The position numbers and the translations under genes are program-made. Under the pieces are notes generated by a model, which did not search any database, was not told the origin of the DNA, and saw only the letters and a program-made list of their open reading frames with translations. This document shows positions 35,071 to 46,655 of a stretch of DNA of 64,000 bases, in pieces (positions within the stretch are counted from its first letter, which is position 1; every line of letters begins with the position of its first letter). The DNA lies in contig CM030714.1 in the NCBI GenBank assembly GCA_017979445.1, positions 12,561,317 to 12,625,316 on the forward strand. The letters run 5' to 3'. Origin of the DNA: Akebia trifoliata (Eukaryota; Streptophyta; Magnoliopsida; Ranunculales; Lardizabalaceae).

Positions 35071-35088
35071 TCCCCAGTGGAGTCGCCA
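35071..35088 (-). other. Primer-binding site, element A
   Basis: The minus strand reads TGGCGACTCCACTGGGGA, one base after the LTR end. Identical to the PBS of C. I believe this is the Arg-tRNA-type PBS reported for Tat/Ogre elements, but I could not check the tRNA. Confidence 0.88.
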
Positions 35089-35089
35089 C

Positions 35090-36834
35090 TGAAAGCGCCC
35101 TCGATCCGCGGGGTGCGCGGATCCACTTTTGACCCTTGAGGTTTGGGAGTCGCCACCTAGTTGTTAAGGTCTAGGAACCGATCAATGACTCTAAACGGAT
35201 AAAAAAAACTAATCTAAAACCAAAAAAAATTGAATTCGGGGATCATGTTACGGGGTTGGAAGGTGTTAGGCACCAACCCCGCCCGGTCAAAGCCGGTCTC
35301 TACTAACTTCCTAAATAAATTACATTGCTAAAAACCTAGATAAAAATAAAAATAAAAAATTTTATACCTTTCCGATAGCAAGGATTTTATTCCCTGAGAT
35401 CTGACAAAAATAGCTCCTTGTATCGTACTCCCTTGCTTCGTTCTGTCTCCGGATTTGTTTTCGGATCTCTGAGGCAAGGTATCTCATTATTTTTGGATCT
35501 GAACTCTTCAAGTTTGTTGCGGATTTTTGAAAATTTTTGGAAGGCTTTTAGGCGTTTCTTATGCTAAAATTGAAGGAGGGATGTTAGGTAAGGAGTTGGG
35601 GCTCCAAAACTAGGGTTTATGGGAGGCTAGGGGGGCTTCTAGATCTATTTCTCTTAGGGTTTATGATTTTATACGAAAATAGGGTGTGAGCACCTCTATT
35701 TATAAATTTTTTTAGGGGTTGATTTGGATAGAGTTAGTATTTAATTAGAGTTCTTTTAATTAGAGTTGTGTTTTAGTTAGACTTGTTTTAGGTAGAATTG
35801 TGTTTTAATTAGAATTGTTTTAGGTAGAATTGTTTTTTAAGTTAGAACTCTATTAGATTGAGTTATTATTTAATTAGAACTCTATTATGACTTTTGGTCT
35901 TATTTGATTGACTTTTAATGTTTTGACTTTAGTCTTAATTGATTGACTTTTAATATCTTGACTTTAGTCTTGCTTAATTGACTTTAATTTTGACTTCAGT
36001 TTCACTTGATTGACTTTAATACCTTGACTTCAGTCTTGCTTGATTTACTTTTAATTTTTGAAGAACCCCCCTCTAAAATATCTTTAATTCTTTGGACCCC
36101 CAAATGGAGGGGTCCTTAAAGAAATATCTCACGAACCCTCAACAATTTTACTTGAAAATCCGATTGATCGATTTTTTCGATTAAAATTTTTAAATTAATT
36201 TCATTAATTTTTCACTTTAATTATTTAATGTTTTATTTATTAATTTCGAATTTTTTAATTATGAAAATTGTGAAATTACCGTTTTGCCCCTGGAGAGGAC
36301 TTTTCACGTTTTAAGTCGATTTTTAATGTTCTAGGATGTTTTAGAATCGATTTTTCGTAAGAAATTCAATGGAAATATTAGTTTATATCATTTATGAAAT
36401 TTTTTGTGTGAAATGACATGAACTTTATGAGAGGCATTTTCGTAATTTTATCAAATTCTCTTAAAATTGGTGAAATGATTTATTTGGTTTCGATTTGTTA
36501 TTTTATGTGTTCGGGAGAGTTTTCTTAAGCATAACGTAGGTTCTAGGGTTGTTTTGAGGTTAGGGGTATTTTGGTAATTTGATCAATTTTTAGTGATTTT
36601 TATCGTGAAACTTCTTTTTGGTCTGCAAGATGATAATTTCTATGTTTCTAGGGTTGTATTTTCCTAGCGTAGCGTGGTTTCTAAGGTTTTGTCAATTCGA
36701 GATACCTCATTCGGATTTCTGAAACATATCTGGTAACAAAATAAAGCAATGGAATACACATCCATCATTGGGAATCATTGCGATCGGATTGACGAGTTGA
36801 TTAATCAGGCGAGTGCAAAAATGGGGTGTCTACA
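35090..36834 (-). mobile_element. 5' LTR of element A
   Basis: 1745 bp, 'tgaaagcgccc' to 'ggggtgtctaca'. TATA box (minus) at 35697-35704. The extra 15 bp relative to the 3' LTR is a local repeat of 'ttttaattagagtt' near 35745-35770. Confidence 0.92.
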
Positions 36835-37427
36835 CTTCCCCTCTCGGGTCTTCCAACGACTTTGGTGGTTTGAAATCCCAATTAAGTAGCAAAATCAACT
36901 ATACCCTGACAATATTTTTATGACGTTCTTCCACTGTGATTGAGTTACCTTGAACCATTATCTGATCTGAGAAGACTTTAAATAGGACGAAACGTAGGCT
37001 TAGGCTAGGTTGTGAAAGGATGTAAGGAAGGCTGAGTCTGGATTTATTGAAGGGTAGATTGGACACGGGGTTTGTCTGTTTTTGTTTCAAAAATATGATT
37101 TATGCCTCCTCCCATCTCACACGAACTTGTTCAGGTAAGAGATTTGGGTCAAGCTTGAGATTAGATATTCGAGGTTTTTGACTTTTTGATTTTTTTTGTA
37201 CTTTTAACTGATCACAATTTATCCTCATGTGGGCCAGGAGTATACTTTGGTATTTTTGTTTTGACTTTTGATTGCTTTTTTTTTTGTTTATTTGATTTCC
37301 TTGATAGGGGTGATTTGCCTCAGTCCTAGGTTAAGAAATGAATGTGATGGCTCAAAAAAGGTTAACTAAGGATAGATGGTTGTTCAGGTAGTAGAAAGAT
37401 AGCCTCTCTTCATTTCAAAGGATGATT
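36835..37427 (-). other. Element D interior, right of the A insertion
   Basis: Non-coding. It begins with the A target duplication and the continuation of the roughly 130-bp repeat. Positions 37200-37260 ('gggccaggag' context) resemble 19220-19290. No gene. Confidence 0.6.
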
Positions 37428-38560
37428 TTAGGCATAATATTTTTTAATGATGTCAGCATTGATCGGTTATAGAAAGACTTCCCCATCCATCTCTGTGAGA
37501 ATCAGCGCTCCTCCGGACAGCACCTTTTGGACGATGAATGGCCTTTCGTAATTTGGACGAAACTTTTATCTCTCATCTTCTTGTATTGGCAAAATATTCT
37601 TCAAGACAAGATCTCCTGGCGATAACTCTCTAGGTCGAACCTTCTTGTTATAAGCTGATGCTATTCTCCGTTGATAAGTTTGCCCATGACAGATTGCTGA
37701 AAGTCGTTTCTCCTCTATTAAGTTTAACTGATCTAATCGGGCTTGGACCCATTCCACTTCATCCAATTCAACTTCTTTTAATATCCGAAGGGAGGGAATC
37801 TAGACCTCAACGGGCAAGATTGCTTCCATTCCGTAAACTAGTGAATAAGGCGTTGCCTTAGTCAAAGTTCTAATTGACATTCGATAAGCATGTAGAACGA
37901 AGGGTAACATTTCGTGCCAATCCTTATAAGTAACGGTCATTTTCTCAATGATCTTCTTGATGTTTTTGTAAGCGGCTTCAACTGCTCCATTCATCTTTGG
38001 TCTATAAATGACTGAGTTGTGATGGGTGATCTGAAAATCCTTACACATCTTAAATATGTCTTTGTTCTTGAGATTTTTGGCGTTATCGGTTACTATCCCG
38101 CTTGGGAAGCCGTACTGACATATGATGTTGTTCTTCACAAACTTCAAGACATTACCCCTTGTAACATTGGCGTAGGGTGCTACTTCTACTCATTTCGTAA
38201 AGTAGTCGATGGCGACTAAGATGAAGCGATGCCCATTGGAAGCTTGAGGATTGATTTGTCCGATGACATCCAAGCCCCAGAGTGAGAAGGGCCAAGAAAA
38301 AGTCATATTGTGCAATTTTGAAGGTGGTGCATTGATTTTATTAGCATAAATTTGACACAAATGACACTTCCGAACATGTTGGTACTCATCGCTCTCCATA
38401 GTCATCCAATAGTAACCCATTCTCATAATCTTCTTTGCGAGCGTATGTCCATTCATGTGAGGTCCACAGACTCCTCCATGCACAGTCTCGATTAAGCGTT
38501 GAGCTTCTGTTTGTGTTACACACCTGAGGAGGACCCGTGATGCGACTTTTTGTATAAGAC
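37428..38560 (-). pseudogene. pol: Integrase region of pol, element D
   Basis: On the minus strand: zinc-binding 'CGPHMNGHTLAKKIMRMGYYW' type start near 38460, 'HVRKCHLCQIYANK' near 38370, first catalytic Asp in 'WGLDVIGQINPQ' (about 38275), second Asp in 'GIVTDNAKNLKN' (about 38090), Glu in 'PKMNGAVEAAYKNIKKI' (about 37985). The C-terminal domain ends near 'PINADIIKKYYA' at TAA 37428-37430. It is split by stops or frame changes near 38150-38190, 37800 and 37560. Divergent from integrase of A, so D is a separate Tat family. Confidence 0.87.
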
Positions 38561-38684
38561 TCCACTATTCAAGAAGAACTGTCATGCCAATCTCTGAATA
38601 GTCTTTTGGTCCATCGCTGTGGCATCGGATAGAAAAGTTCGTTCCTCTAAGAATGCCTTGATGTCTGCATACCATGGTTTTGTC

Positions 38685-39250
38685 TCAGGTTCTTTGACCT
38701 CCACAGGTATGCAATACACAAGGCTCTTCTTGAATACCAATCTTAAGAGGGTCGACTATGGTATCTTCGGAGATGCTGATCATTGAGGCCAGAGTAACCA
38801 ATGCATCTGCAAACTGGTTCTTAGCCCTTAGCATATAACTGAATGAGATCCGGACGAAATTTGAGCTCAAATCTTCGAGATACTCATGATAAGGAACTAA
38901 TCTCTATTCTCGGGTTTTTCATTCTCCCGTTGTCTGGTAGACTACCAGACTTGAGTCTCCGAATATATCTATTTCATCCACTTCGAGGTTGATCGTTGCT
39001 TTCAACCCCACAATGCATGCTTCGTACTCAGCTTCGTTGTTGGAACACTGAAACCTTAATCTGACTACAATGGGGATATGAGTTCCGTCTGGCTTGACTA
39101 GGACTGCCCCAATTCTGTTTTCCTTTTGATTTATTGCTCCGTCGAAGTACATTTTCCAATTAGATTCTTCATCATCGCTCTCAGCTTCAACAAACAAAAT
39201 GTCTACATCAGGAAAATTTGTCTTTAGTGGCTCATAGTTGAGCAAAGGGT
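38685..39250 (-). pseudogene. pol: Second (archaeal-type) RNase H, element D
   Basis: 'WKMYFDGAINQKENRIGAVL' with the first Asp, 'NNEAEYEACIVGLKA' with the Glu, and 'FGDSSLVVYQ' with the next Asp lie in 38919-39245; 'AKNQFADALVTLASM' with the last acidic residue lies in 38685-38870, after a break. All four acidic positions can be recognised. Placed between the first RNase H and integrase, as in Tat/Ogre pol. Confidence 0.85.
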
Positions 39251-40620
39251 ATTCCGCTCACTGGTCAGCAATGGCTTGTCCTTTGATGGTTTTTTGAGTG
39301 ACATAGGTGATATCGAACTCAGATAATAGTAGCTGTTATTTTGCGGTGCGTTCCGTTAGTGCCGGCTTCTCGAAGAGATACTTCAAAGGGTCCATCCGAG
39401 CAATGAGCATAGTCGAGTAACTGAGCAAGTAGTGGCGTAATCGTTGTGATGCCCAGACAAGGGCACAACACGTCTTTTCGAGGGTTGAATAGTTCACCTC
39501 GTAACTTGTGAACTTCTTGCTAAGGTAATAGATGGCTCGCTCTTTCCAACCAGTTTCATCATGTTGTCCCAGTACACAGCTCATGGAGTTTTCTTGCACG
39601 GAGAGATACATCAGTAGAGGTCGACCTGGTGTAGGTGGAATCAAGACTGGTGGATTAAGAAGGTATCTCTTAATCTTGTCAAAAGCTTCTTGACAGTTTT
39701 CATTCCATTCTTTTGGCTCATTTTTCTTTAGTAGTTTGAATACTGGCTCACAGATCGGAGTTAGTTGTGCAATGAACCGACTAATGTACTGAATTCTCCC
39801 TAGGAATCCCCTGATCTCTTTCTCTGATTTGGGTGGCTCCATATTTATGATGTACTTCGTTTTAACTGGATCAATTTCGATGCCTTTTCTATTGACAATA
39901 AATCCGCACAACTTCCCTGATGTTGTCCCAAATATACACTTCGTCGGATTAAGTCTTAAGCTGTACTTCCTTAATTGGTCAAACAGTTTCTTCAAGTTTA
40001 CTAGATGATCCTTGTTGAGATTTGATTTAGCTATCATGTCGTCCACATATACCTCTATCTCCTTGTGGATCATATCATGAAGTAAGGCAGTCATAGCGCA
40101 TTGGTAAGTTGCCCCAGCATTCTTGAGACCAAATGGCATAACTTTGTAGTGAAAGGTACCCCAAGGTGTAATGAACGCAGTCTTCTCTTAATCTTCTTCA
40201 GCCATTTTTATTTGGTTGTAGCCTGAGAATCCATCCATGAAGGAAAACATACCGTGCCCAATTGTATTATCGACCAAGGTGTCGATGTGTGGTAACGAAA
40301 AATCATCCTTAGGACTAGCCCTGTTAAGATCTTGGTAGTCTACACATATACATATTTTTCCATCCTTCTTTGGCATAGGAACGACGTTAGCGAGCCACTC
40401 AAGATAGGTGGATACTGCGAGAAACCCTGCTTGGAACTGTTTCATTACTTCGTCCTTAACCTTAAGTGTCCACTCTGGTTTCAACCTTTGCAATTTCTGC
40501 TTGACTGGCTAACTTCCCGATCTAATAGGTAACTTGTGAACGATTAGATCTGTGTCTGAACCGGCATGTCTTGGTAGGACCAAGCGAAGACATCCTGGTA
40601 TTGTTGTAAGAACTTTGTCA
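39251..40620 (-). pseudogene. pol: Reverse transcriptase and first RNase H, element D
   Basis: Starts near 'QDVFAWSYQDMP' (about 40590). RT motifs: 'CVDYQDLNRASPKDDFSLP' (40188-40493 segment), 'FMDGFSGYNQIKM', then after an in-frame TAA (40188-40190, likely from CAA) 'PFGLKNAGATYQ' and catalytic 'VYVDDMIAKSN' (near 40050). RNase H follows: 'GQHDETGWKERAIYYLSKKF', 'YSTLEKTCCALVWAS', 'RMDPLKYLFEKPAL'. An additional TAG (40509-40511) and a frame change lie near 40500-40560. Co-linear with A pol. Confidence 0.9.
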
Positions 40621-42100
40621 TCTCTTTTTCTGCTCAATCGTTAATAGGGCTCCGATTTTGACGATCTGTGGGTCATCTTCGGTGCCTAGGTTCACTGAGT
40701 TTGTATCCTCTATATTTGGCTGAACACCTTTCTCGTGTCGTTCCATGAGTTCTTTGATTTTTTTTGGAGGATATTCAACCTCTTCCTCTGATTCTTCCTC
40801 AATCCCCATGAGATCAAAGTCGAGCTCGAGGTCAAAGTTGTATTAATCTCTTTCATATTTTGTTCTGTCACAAGATTCATTCAACTGAAGAAATTCTTTG
40901 AAATCTTTGGTATTTTAAAATTTTTTTTATTTTTTTGAATTTTTGAAGATATTTGATTTTTTGAATTTTGTAGAGTTTTTGATTTTTTTGAATTTTGAAA
41001 GATTTTTTATTTTTTGAGTTTTGTAAGATTTTTTATTTTTTGGGATTTTACGAACTATCCATATGCTTGAAACAAGATAAAGAAAAATCATGCAAATTCA
41101 TTAGCAACGAAGGTGAGCCCCCAAAATAGTCTTGCTCCGAGGACGAGGGCTCATTACGGTCCTCAGGTAAACGAGATTTTGTTAATGGCATTTTTTTTGG
41201 AGGCCGTAGGGATTCTGGACCCCATGGCAGCCTCGTAAGTAATTGGGTATTCCTCCCAATTCTTGAAAACTTATTTATCTTCTGTAGGATAGATAGGTTG
41301 GGAGAGTGGCTCCCTTGATGGTTCAGATACGACCATCACTTCCGGGTGACTGTCGTCAAATTCGAATGCAAGCATTTGTAGGGTGGGTGGAATTATGACA
41401 GATCCCCAATAGATTTGAAAGGAGAACAGTGATTTTTCTTCTTCGCACATTGTGACTTCCGCTTTGGCAGGCTCTCTTTCTTCTTTCTTTTGACCCCATT
41501 CAAAATCCCCTTTGAACAGGATGTCTATACCGTCCATGAAGGACTGTGGGGACTCGATGAACGAGTCTTCTTGCGATTGAGCGGGCTTGATACTTACGAC
41601 ACTTGGTTTTCCTATGTGATTTGTTGACCATGGCTTGGACAGATCATTTGGCCTCTTCAAGGACTGACGTTGATGTGTGGTACTTTTCCCAAGTTCCACA
41701 CGTTAGGCTCACGACTCTGTCTTCGTGCAAGTCGAAGCTCCCTCTTTTTATCATTCATGTCAGAGATGTCCTTCCTTGTAGGCTTGAATCCAATATCAAA
41801 GTAGGGAGTGTGTTTTTGCGTGTTGATAAGAGTGGCCCTGCCTCTTCCTTTAGATCTTAACCCTTGTTTCGAACAATATCCCGCCTTCTTCATTACTCTC
41901 CCGATCATCAAATTTTCCTTTGACAGTTCTGCCCTTGTTTTCTCCTTACCTCTTGGGATATGATTGATAGATGTGAATTGGAAGGCATGAAACCCCTCGT
42001 TTCCCTCGGTCATTTCCACATCAATATAAGGTACATTTGGTGATCGATCAACAGGTATGAGATTTTCTGCGAGGACGGAGATAACCCTTTGTCCCATAAT
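40621..42100 (-). pseudogene. pol: Protease-RT linker with G-patch-like motif, element D
   Basis: From the protease side: a segment (41657-42097) including 'GRVMKKAGYCSKQGLRSKGR', resembling a G-patch (glycine-rich nucleic-acid-binding) motif found in some retroelement polyproteins; then acidic linker 41271-41699; then 40618-40809 ('MGIEEESEEEVEYPPKKIKE') leading to RT. Positions 40850-41100 are T-rich low-complexity on the plus strand and not open. An intron is known at the equivalent place in Ogre, but I could not define splice sites. Confidence 0.6.
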
Positions 42101-42650
42101 GAATTTGACCTGTTAATGTAGGGAAGAAGGAATTGCTCCAGCGATATGAATCCAAGGTCTTCCTAAAAGGAGGTTGAATGTCGAGGGTATGTCCAAGATC
42201 TCAAACGTCACTTCAAATGTGCATGATCCAATGGTGACTGGGAGATCCAATTCCCCTAACGACTCAGTTTTCCTACTATTAAAAGCCCTTACGGTCCTTC
42301 TGGTTGGCTTGAGGTGAAACAAATCTGCGTTTAACTTATGCAAAGTTTGTAGATGACAGACATTAAAAGTTGAACCATTATCGATCAATACCCTCGCTAC
42401 CATCATGCATTTGCACATTACCATGATGTGCAATGGTTAAATGTGACCACGCCCTTCATTGATGAACTCGTCCTCCATGAAGGTAATAGGATTGGGGGTT
42501 ATAATCTGTCCGATTGTCTTATCTAATTCTCCTAGTAAGGTGGTCTCAGGCACATGTACACTACTAAGAACCTTAAATAGTGTTTCTCGGTGTTGCTTTG
42601 AATTTAGTAGAAGGTCGAAGATGCTGATCTGAGCTGACATCTTGTTCAAC
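42101..42650 (-). pseudogene. pol: Protease region, element D
   Basis: Upstream segment 42437-42649 ('NKMSAQISIFDLLLNSKQHR') corresponds to the pre-protease segment of A. The active site lies in 42113-42433: 'VLIDNGSTFNVCHLQ', again Asp-Asn-Gly-Ser, followed by 'STFNLLLGRPWIHIAGAIPS'. A stop separates the two halves near 42434. Confidence 0.85.
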
Positions 42651-43430
42651 TGCTTTATTATGTTGTACTTACTCTTTCGAATGAGTTTGAGGAGGTTCGA
42701 TGCTTCTTTGTCGGTTACTCGGCTTTTCTTCTTCTCTGGTTCCTTTAGTGGTACTTATTCCTCTTCTATAAGCTTTTATTTTCCCTTTTCTTTCCTTTTT
42801 TCTTCCTTCTCGTTCTACTTTTTTTGTTCCTTTTCTCGTATTTTTTAATATCTTCCCGATCTGGTCATATGACCAATGTCCATTACCATGGCTTCTTTCG
42901 ATTTCTCAACCCCTGCAGACGTCACAATCATCGTCTCATAACTCCACGGGATGGTTTGGCTTGAGTGGTATGGGAAGGATTTAGGGGATATGATGGTCAT
43001 GGGTTGAGGATCTGGCTTTAAATAGAGGATAAGAGGTGGCGGGTTGGGTTTGACGGTTGGTGCAGTGATATTTGGGGTTTGTGGATTGGTATAAGATAAG
43101 AGGAGGAGTGGTTGGGAGAAGAAGCTTGAAGTTTGAGATGTCGGTGCAATACCGGATATGATAAGAGGTGGTCGGGAAAAAGGGCCTAAAGTTGGTATGG
43201 TGTAAGGTATAATAAGAGGTGGATGAGGGGAAGAGCTTGAAGTTAGTAATGTGTAAGGTATGATAAGAGGTGGTCGTGAAGGATTTGAGGTTTGGGAGTT
43301 GGAGTAAATGGTGAGATTGGCCATTCTGATTGGGAGTTGGGATGATGATTGGTTTGTTGTGTCTTGGGGTACGGCGTTGATGCTTGAGGTCGCTCATTCC
43401 TTCCTCAAGTTGACTCTGATCTTGGCGTCA
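42651..43430 (-). pseudogene. Proline-rich gag-protease linker, element D
   Basis: Frame 42845-43324 reads as repeats of 'PPLIIPYT' spaced by Ser/Thr-rich text (a minisatellite of about 57 bp around 43110-43310) and ends 'PWSYETMIVTSAGVEK ... GHMTRSGRY', a phrase common just before the Tat protease. A shifted frame covers 42981-43397, so the two frames swap across a frameshift. Confidence 0.65.
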
Positions 43431-45130
43431 ATAGGTGCTATTAGGATTGAAGGATTGAAGGGTTGAAGCTTGGTTCATCCTTCTCTATGGCATTGACTGT
43501 CGGCCCATTGCCTCCCCCATTGTGAGTTGGTAATGGATTTTGGTTGATGTTTTGCTGAGGTGCTTGGGCCACTGGACCATCCAAAATAATTGTTTTCCTA
43601 TCGATTATATTCTGAACTTGGTACTTGAGTTGCCAACATTGGTCGGTGGCATACCCCGATGCACCCATATGGAACTCACAGAATTGATCGGGATTGTAGA
43701 GGGTCCCTTTACTGTCTCTAGGTTTGGCTGTCTCTTAGTGAGATATTCTCCCAGGAGTAATGCTGGGAGCAGTTCTGATAGAGTCATAGGCAGGCGGGTG
43801 AAAACTTGAGGGGTCCTGTTGGGTCTAAGTTGCTCAGTTTGATGATTCTGAGTGAATTGTGGGTTCTAACCAAATACTGGATTTTACCCGAACTGGAATG
43901 CCTGCGGGACTGGTGCAGCTTGAGGTGGGTTAACTTTGAAGGGAACCTGAGGTGTTGGCGGCCTCTGGTATGGTGTTGAGATGAAAAAAGGTCGAACAGG
44001 TTGTACATTGTTAACTTGTGCTTCTTCTTTCTTCTTGTTCAAGACTATCGATTTTCGTTGAGTAGCCCCTCTGTTGGTGACCCTAGACTGGACAAGTCAT
44101 AGATCAGACCTGACCGAATACTGTCCTCAGCTCGATCCGTCACTTGGACCAATGACGAGAAGCTTGCAGTTATATGACCCACTAAATGCGTATAGAATGA
44201 GTGGCCCAAAGTTGAGATGAATATGGTCTTCATCTCTTGTTCAGTTATCGGTGGTTTTACTTTGGAGGCTGATTCCCGCCATCTTTGTGCATACTCTTTC
44301 ATACTTTCTTTTGGCTTTCGTGTCATTTTTGCCATGTCATTCCGGTCTAACCCCATATCTATGTTAAACATATATTCTTCTAAGAACATTATAGCCAGAT
44401 CCTGCCAAATCTTAATCCGTGAATGATATAACTAAGAAAACCATGAGAAGGCCGTCCCTGTTAAACTCCTTTGAAAGAGCTGAACCAACAACCTGTCATC
44501 GTCTCCAAACTGACACATAGATCTGTAGTAAAGTTTTAAATGAGACAGAGGACATCCAATGCCATTGTATTTCTTAAAATCGAGACACTTGAACTTTGGC
44601 GGTAATGATGTATTAGGGTATTGGCACAGATCTCTAAACCTCATTCCATTTGCGGAGTGCTTGCCTTTCATCCTTCTGATCTCTTCCTCGATTACCTCGA
44701 GCTTGCTTGCAAGTTTCTCCTTGTGGTACTCCTTACCTCAGTTGTCCTGAATTCACATTCTTCTTCTTGAATGACCTCATGTCATGGTGGATTATAGTGA
44801 ATGTGAATGGGTGGTCTTTGATTGGCAGGGACGGAGGATGGTAAGGTATTCGGTGCTTGCAGAGGTTGTTGTTGTAGTTGTTTGGGTATGGCCTAATTCA
44901 AGCCAGATGCCTGATGTTGTACAGCTTGAATGATGCTTGGAATTGCCATTAGCAGGTCTAGAATTTTATCGTGTTTTTCTAGTGCCTTTACTACCAAGTC
45001 AAGCTTTGAGACAAGATCTATTACTACTTCTATCGCTGTCTATTGAGGTTGCTTCGAAGTGTTCATGGTCAGTTTCAAGCGTAGGAAATATGGAGGATTG
45101 TCAGACGGCAAGTACTTCTTTCTAGGTCGT
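43431..45130 (-). pseudogene. gag: Gag, element D
   Basis: Reading from an ATG near 45066 (upstream basic sequence to 45130 is also open): N-terminal coiled-coil-like 'VSKLDLVVKALEKHDKILDL'; capsid-type 'YPNTSLPPKFKCLDFKKYNG' and 'LLVQLFQRSLTGTAFSWFS' in 44432-44671; 'FNIDMGLDRNDMAKM' and 'SMKEYAQRWRESASKV' in 44045-44389; zinc-like 'MGASGYATDQCWQLKYQVQN' in 43441-43668, the last with a Cys-x2-His just upstream. Interrupted by TAG/TGA codons near 44750-45050 and by frame changes near 44400 and 43780. Diverged from A gag but co-linear. Confidence 0.85.
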
Positions 45131-45297
45131 TTGGCTACCTGTGGGTGAGAAGTTAGACGTTAATACATCATTTACATAATGAAAATGCATGATGATTTAT
45201 TAAATCAGATTAGATTAATTGGTAAAGTTGTATTAAGAAAATCCTGAATTTGGTCGAGGTTGGATTTTTTTTTTCATCTTGTTAGTGTGGAGTTGGG

Positions 45298-45860
45298 GTT
45301 TGTTGGCATGGAGTCGAATGTTTGTCAGCACGGAACTGGAGGTTTGTCGGCGCGGAACCAAAGGTTTGTCAATACAAAACTGGTGGTTTGTCAACAGGAA
45401 GCCGAAAGTTTGTCAGTAAGGGACCAGAGATTTATCGACACAGAGTCAGAGGTTCGTCAGCAAGGAGCTGGAGGTTTGTCCGCACGGAGCCAAGGTTTGT
45501 TATCACAGAGCTGGAGGTTTGTCGGCGCGGAGCCGAAGATTTGTCAACAGGGAGCTAAAGATTCATCGGCACGGAGCCGAAGGTTTATCGGCACAGAGTC
45601 GAAGGTTCATCAACACGGAATCAGAGGTTTGTCAGCACGGAGCTGAGGTTTATCGGCATGACGTCGAAGGTTAGTCAGCACGGAGCTAGAAGTTTATCGA
45701 CACGAAGCCGGAGGTTTGTTAGCACGGAGCTAGAGGTTTATCGGCACAGAGCCGAAACTTTGTTAGTATGGAGCTGAAGGTTTATCGGCACAGAGTCGGA
45801 GGTTCATCGACAAGGAATAGGAGATTTGTCAGCACGGAGTCGGCGGTATACAGCACGGAA
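45298..45860 (-). repeat. 22-bp hairpin array in the leader of element D
   Basis: About 24 units of roughly 'gaaggtttatcggcacagagtc'-type sequence, so a small inverted repeat (TCGGC/GCCGA) spans each unit junction. Variant units keep pairing: TCAGC/GCTGA, TCGGC/GTCGA. Alternation of CGGC-type and CAGC-type units hints at a 44-bp dimer. A 128-codon plus-strand frame here is an artefact of the repeat. Confidence 0.88.
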
Positions 45861-45910
45861 CTAAAAAAACATTTTATAAAGATAGATTAACTGATGGCTC
45901 TGGTTTGCGT

Positions 45911-46435
45911 TGGGTACGGGTTGTGGTTCTGACTCAAAAAAAATGTGGGTCGTGGATATAGACCCAACTCAGGTGGATCTTAAAGTGGCTATGGATCGTG
46001 GACCCCTTGGGTAAGGATATGGGTCGTAGACCCAATTAGAAATAGATATGGGTCGTGTACCTATTTTTGAGGTGGGTATGGGTCGTGGACCCAATCAGAT
46101 ATGGATATAAAAATAGGTATGGGTCGTGAACCCAATTGGATATGGATATGGGTCGTGTACCCATTTTTTATATGCTTATGGGTCGTGGATCCATTTGGAT
46201 ATGGATATAAGTTGTGGACCCATTTTTTATATAGGTATGGGTCGTAGACCCAATCGGATATGAATATGGGTCGTGGACCCATTTTTTATATAGGTATGGG
46301 TCGTGGACCCAATTGGAAGTGGATATGGGTCGTGGACCCATTTGGATATGGATATGGGTTGTGGACTCATTTTTTATATGGGTATGGGTCATGGACCCAA
46401 TCGGATATGGATATGGGTCGTGGAGGGTAGCCGTA
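45911..46435 (-). repeat. About 32-bp array with TGGGTCGTGGACCCA hairpins, element D leader
   Basis: Around 16 units, each with GGGTC-GTG-GACCC or a close variant, separated by 'atttggatatggatat' or 'ttttttatataggtat'. Unit spacing is about 30-33 bp. It follows directly on the 22-bp array. Minus-strand ORFs across it are repeat translations. Confidence 0.85.
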
Positions 46436-46464
46436 GAATATGACAATTAGCGAATGAGAGCTTT

Positions 46465-46655
46465 CAAATCCGGGTCCGTGTTTACAAAACGGATTGAAGT
46501 AAAACACTTGAGTCCGCTCATACAAAACGGACTTAAGATACAATTCTGCGTTCGTTCATACAAAATGGACTGAGATAAAAACATCCAATCCGTTCTTTAT
46601 TAACGGACTTTACTTCATTTCTTCAGTCCGTTATGTATGATCGAACCAGTAGCTA
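46465..46655 (-). repeat. 37-bp hairpin array, site 3 (element D leader)
   Basis: Five units at about 46470, 46511, 46549, 46587 and 46624, for example 'gagtccgctcatacaaaacg' followed by gac. Arms GTCCG/CGGAC, AATCCGTT/AACGGACT. Same family as the arrays at 12375-12500 and 16905-17165. Confidence 0.78.

Larger units (their letters stand above)
19727..36834 (-). mobile_element. Element A: Tat/Ogre-type retrotransposon nested in D
   Basis: About 17.1 kb, minus strand. 5' LTR 35090-36834, PBS 35071-35088, 3' LTR 19727-21456, PPT at 21457. Target duplication cctcc (19722-19726)/cttcc (36835-36839) with one mismatch; joining the flanks restores the D repeat unit. On its own strand: 5' LTR, PBS, structured leader, ORF1, gag, protease, RT, RNase H, second RNase H, integrase, 3' region with hairpins and a 34-bp array, PPT, 3' LTR. 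Many stops and some frameshifts make it non-autonomous. Confidence 0.92.

Noticed and set aside
45298..45860. Regular repeats that superficially recall a CRISPR array
   Set aside because: No unique spacers, no cas genes, plant retrotransposon context. The repeats are contiguous tandem units.
45260..46446. Plus- and minus-strand ORFs across the D leader arrays
   Set aside because: Pure repeat translations of the 22-bp and about 32-bp units.
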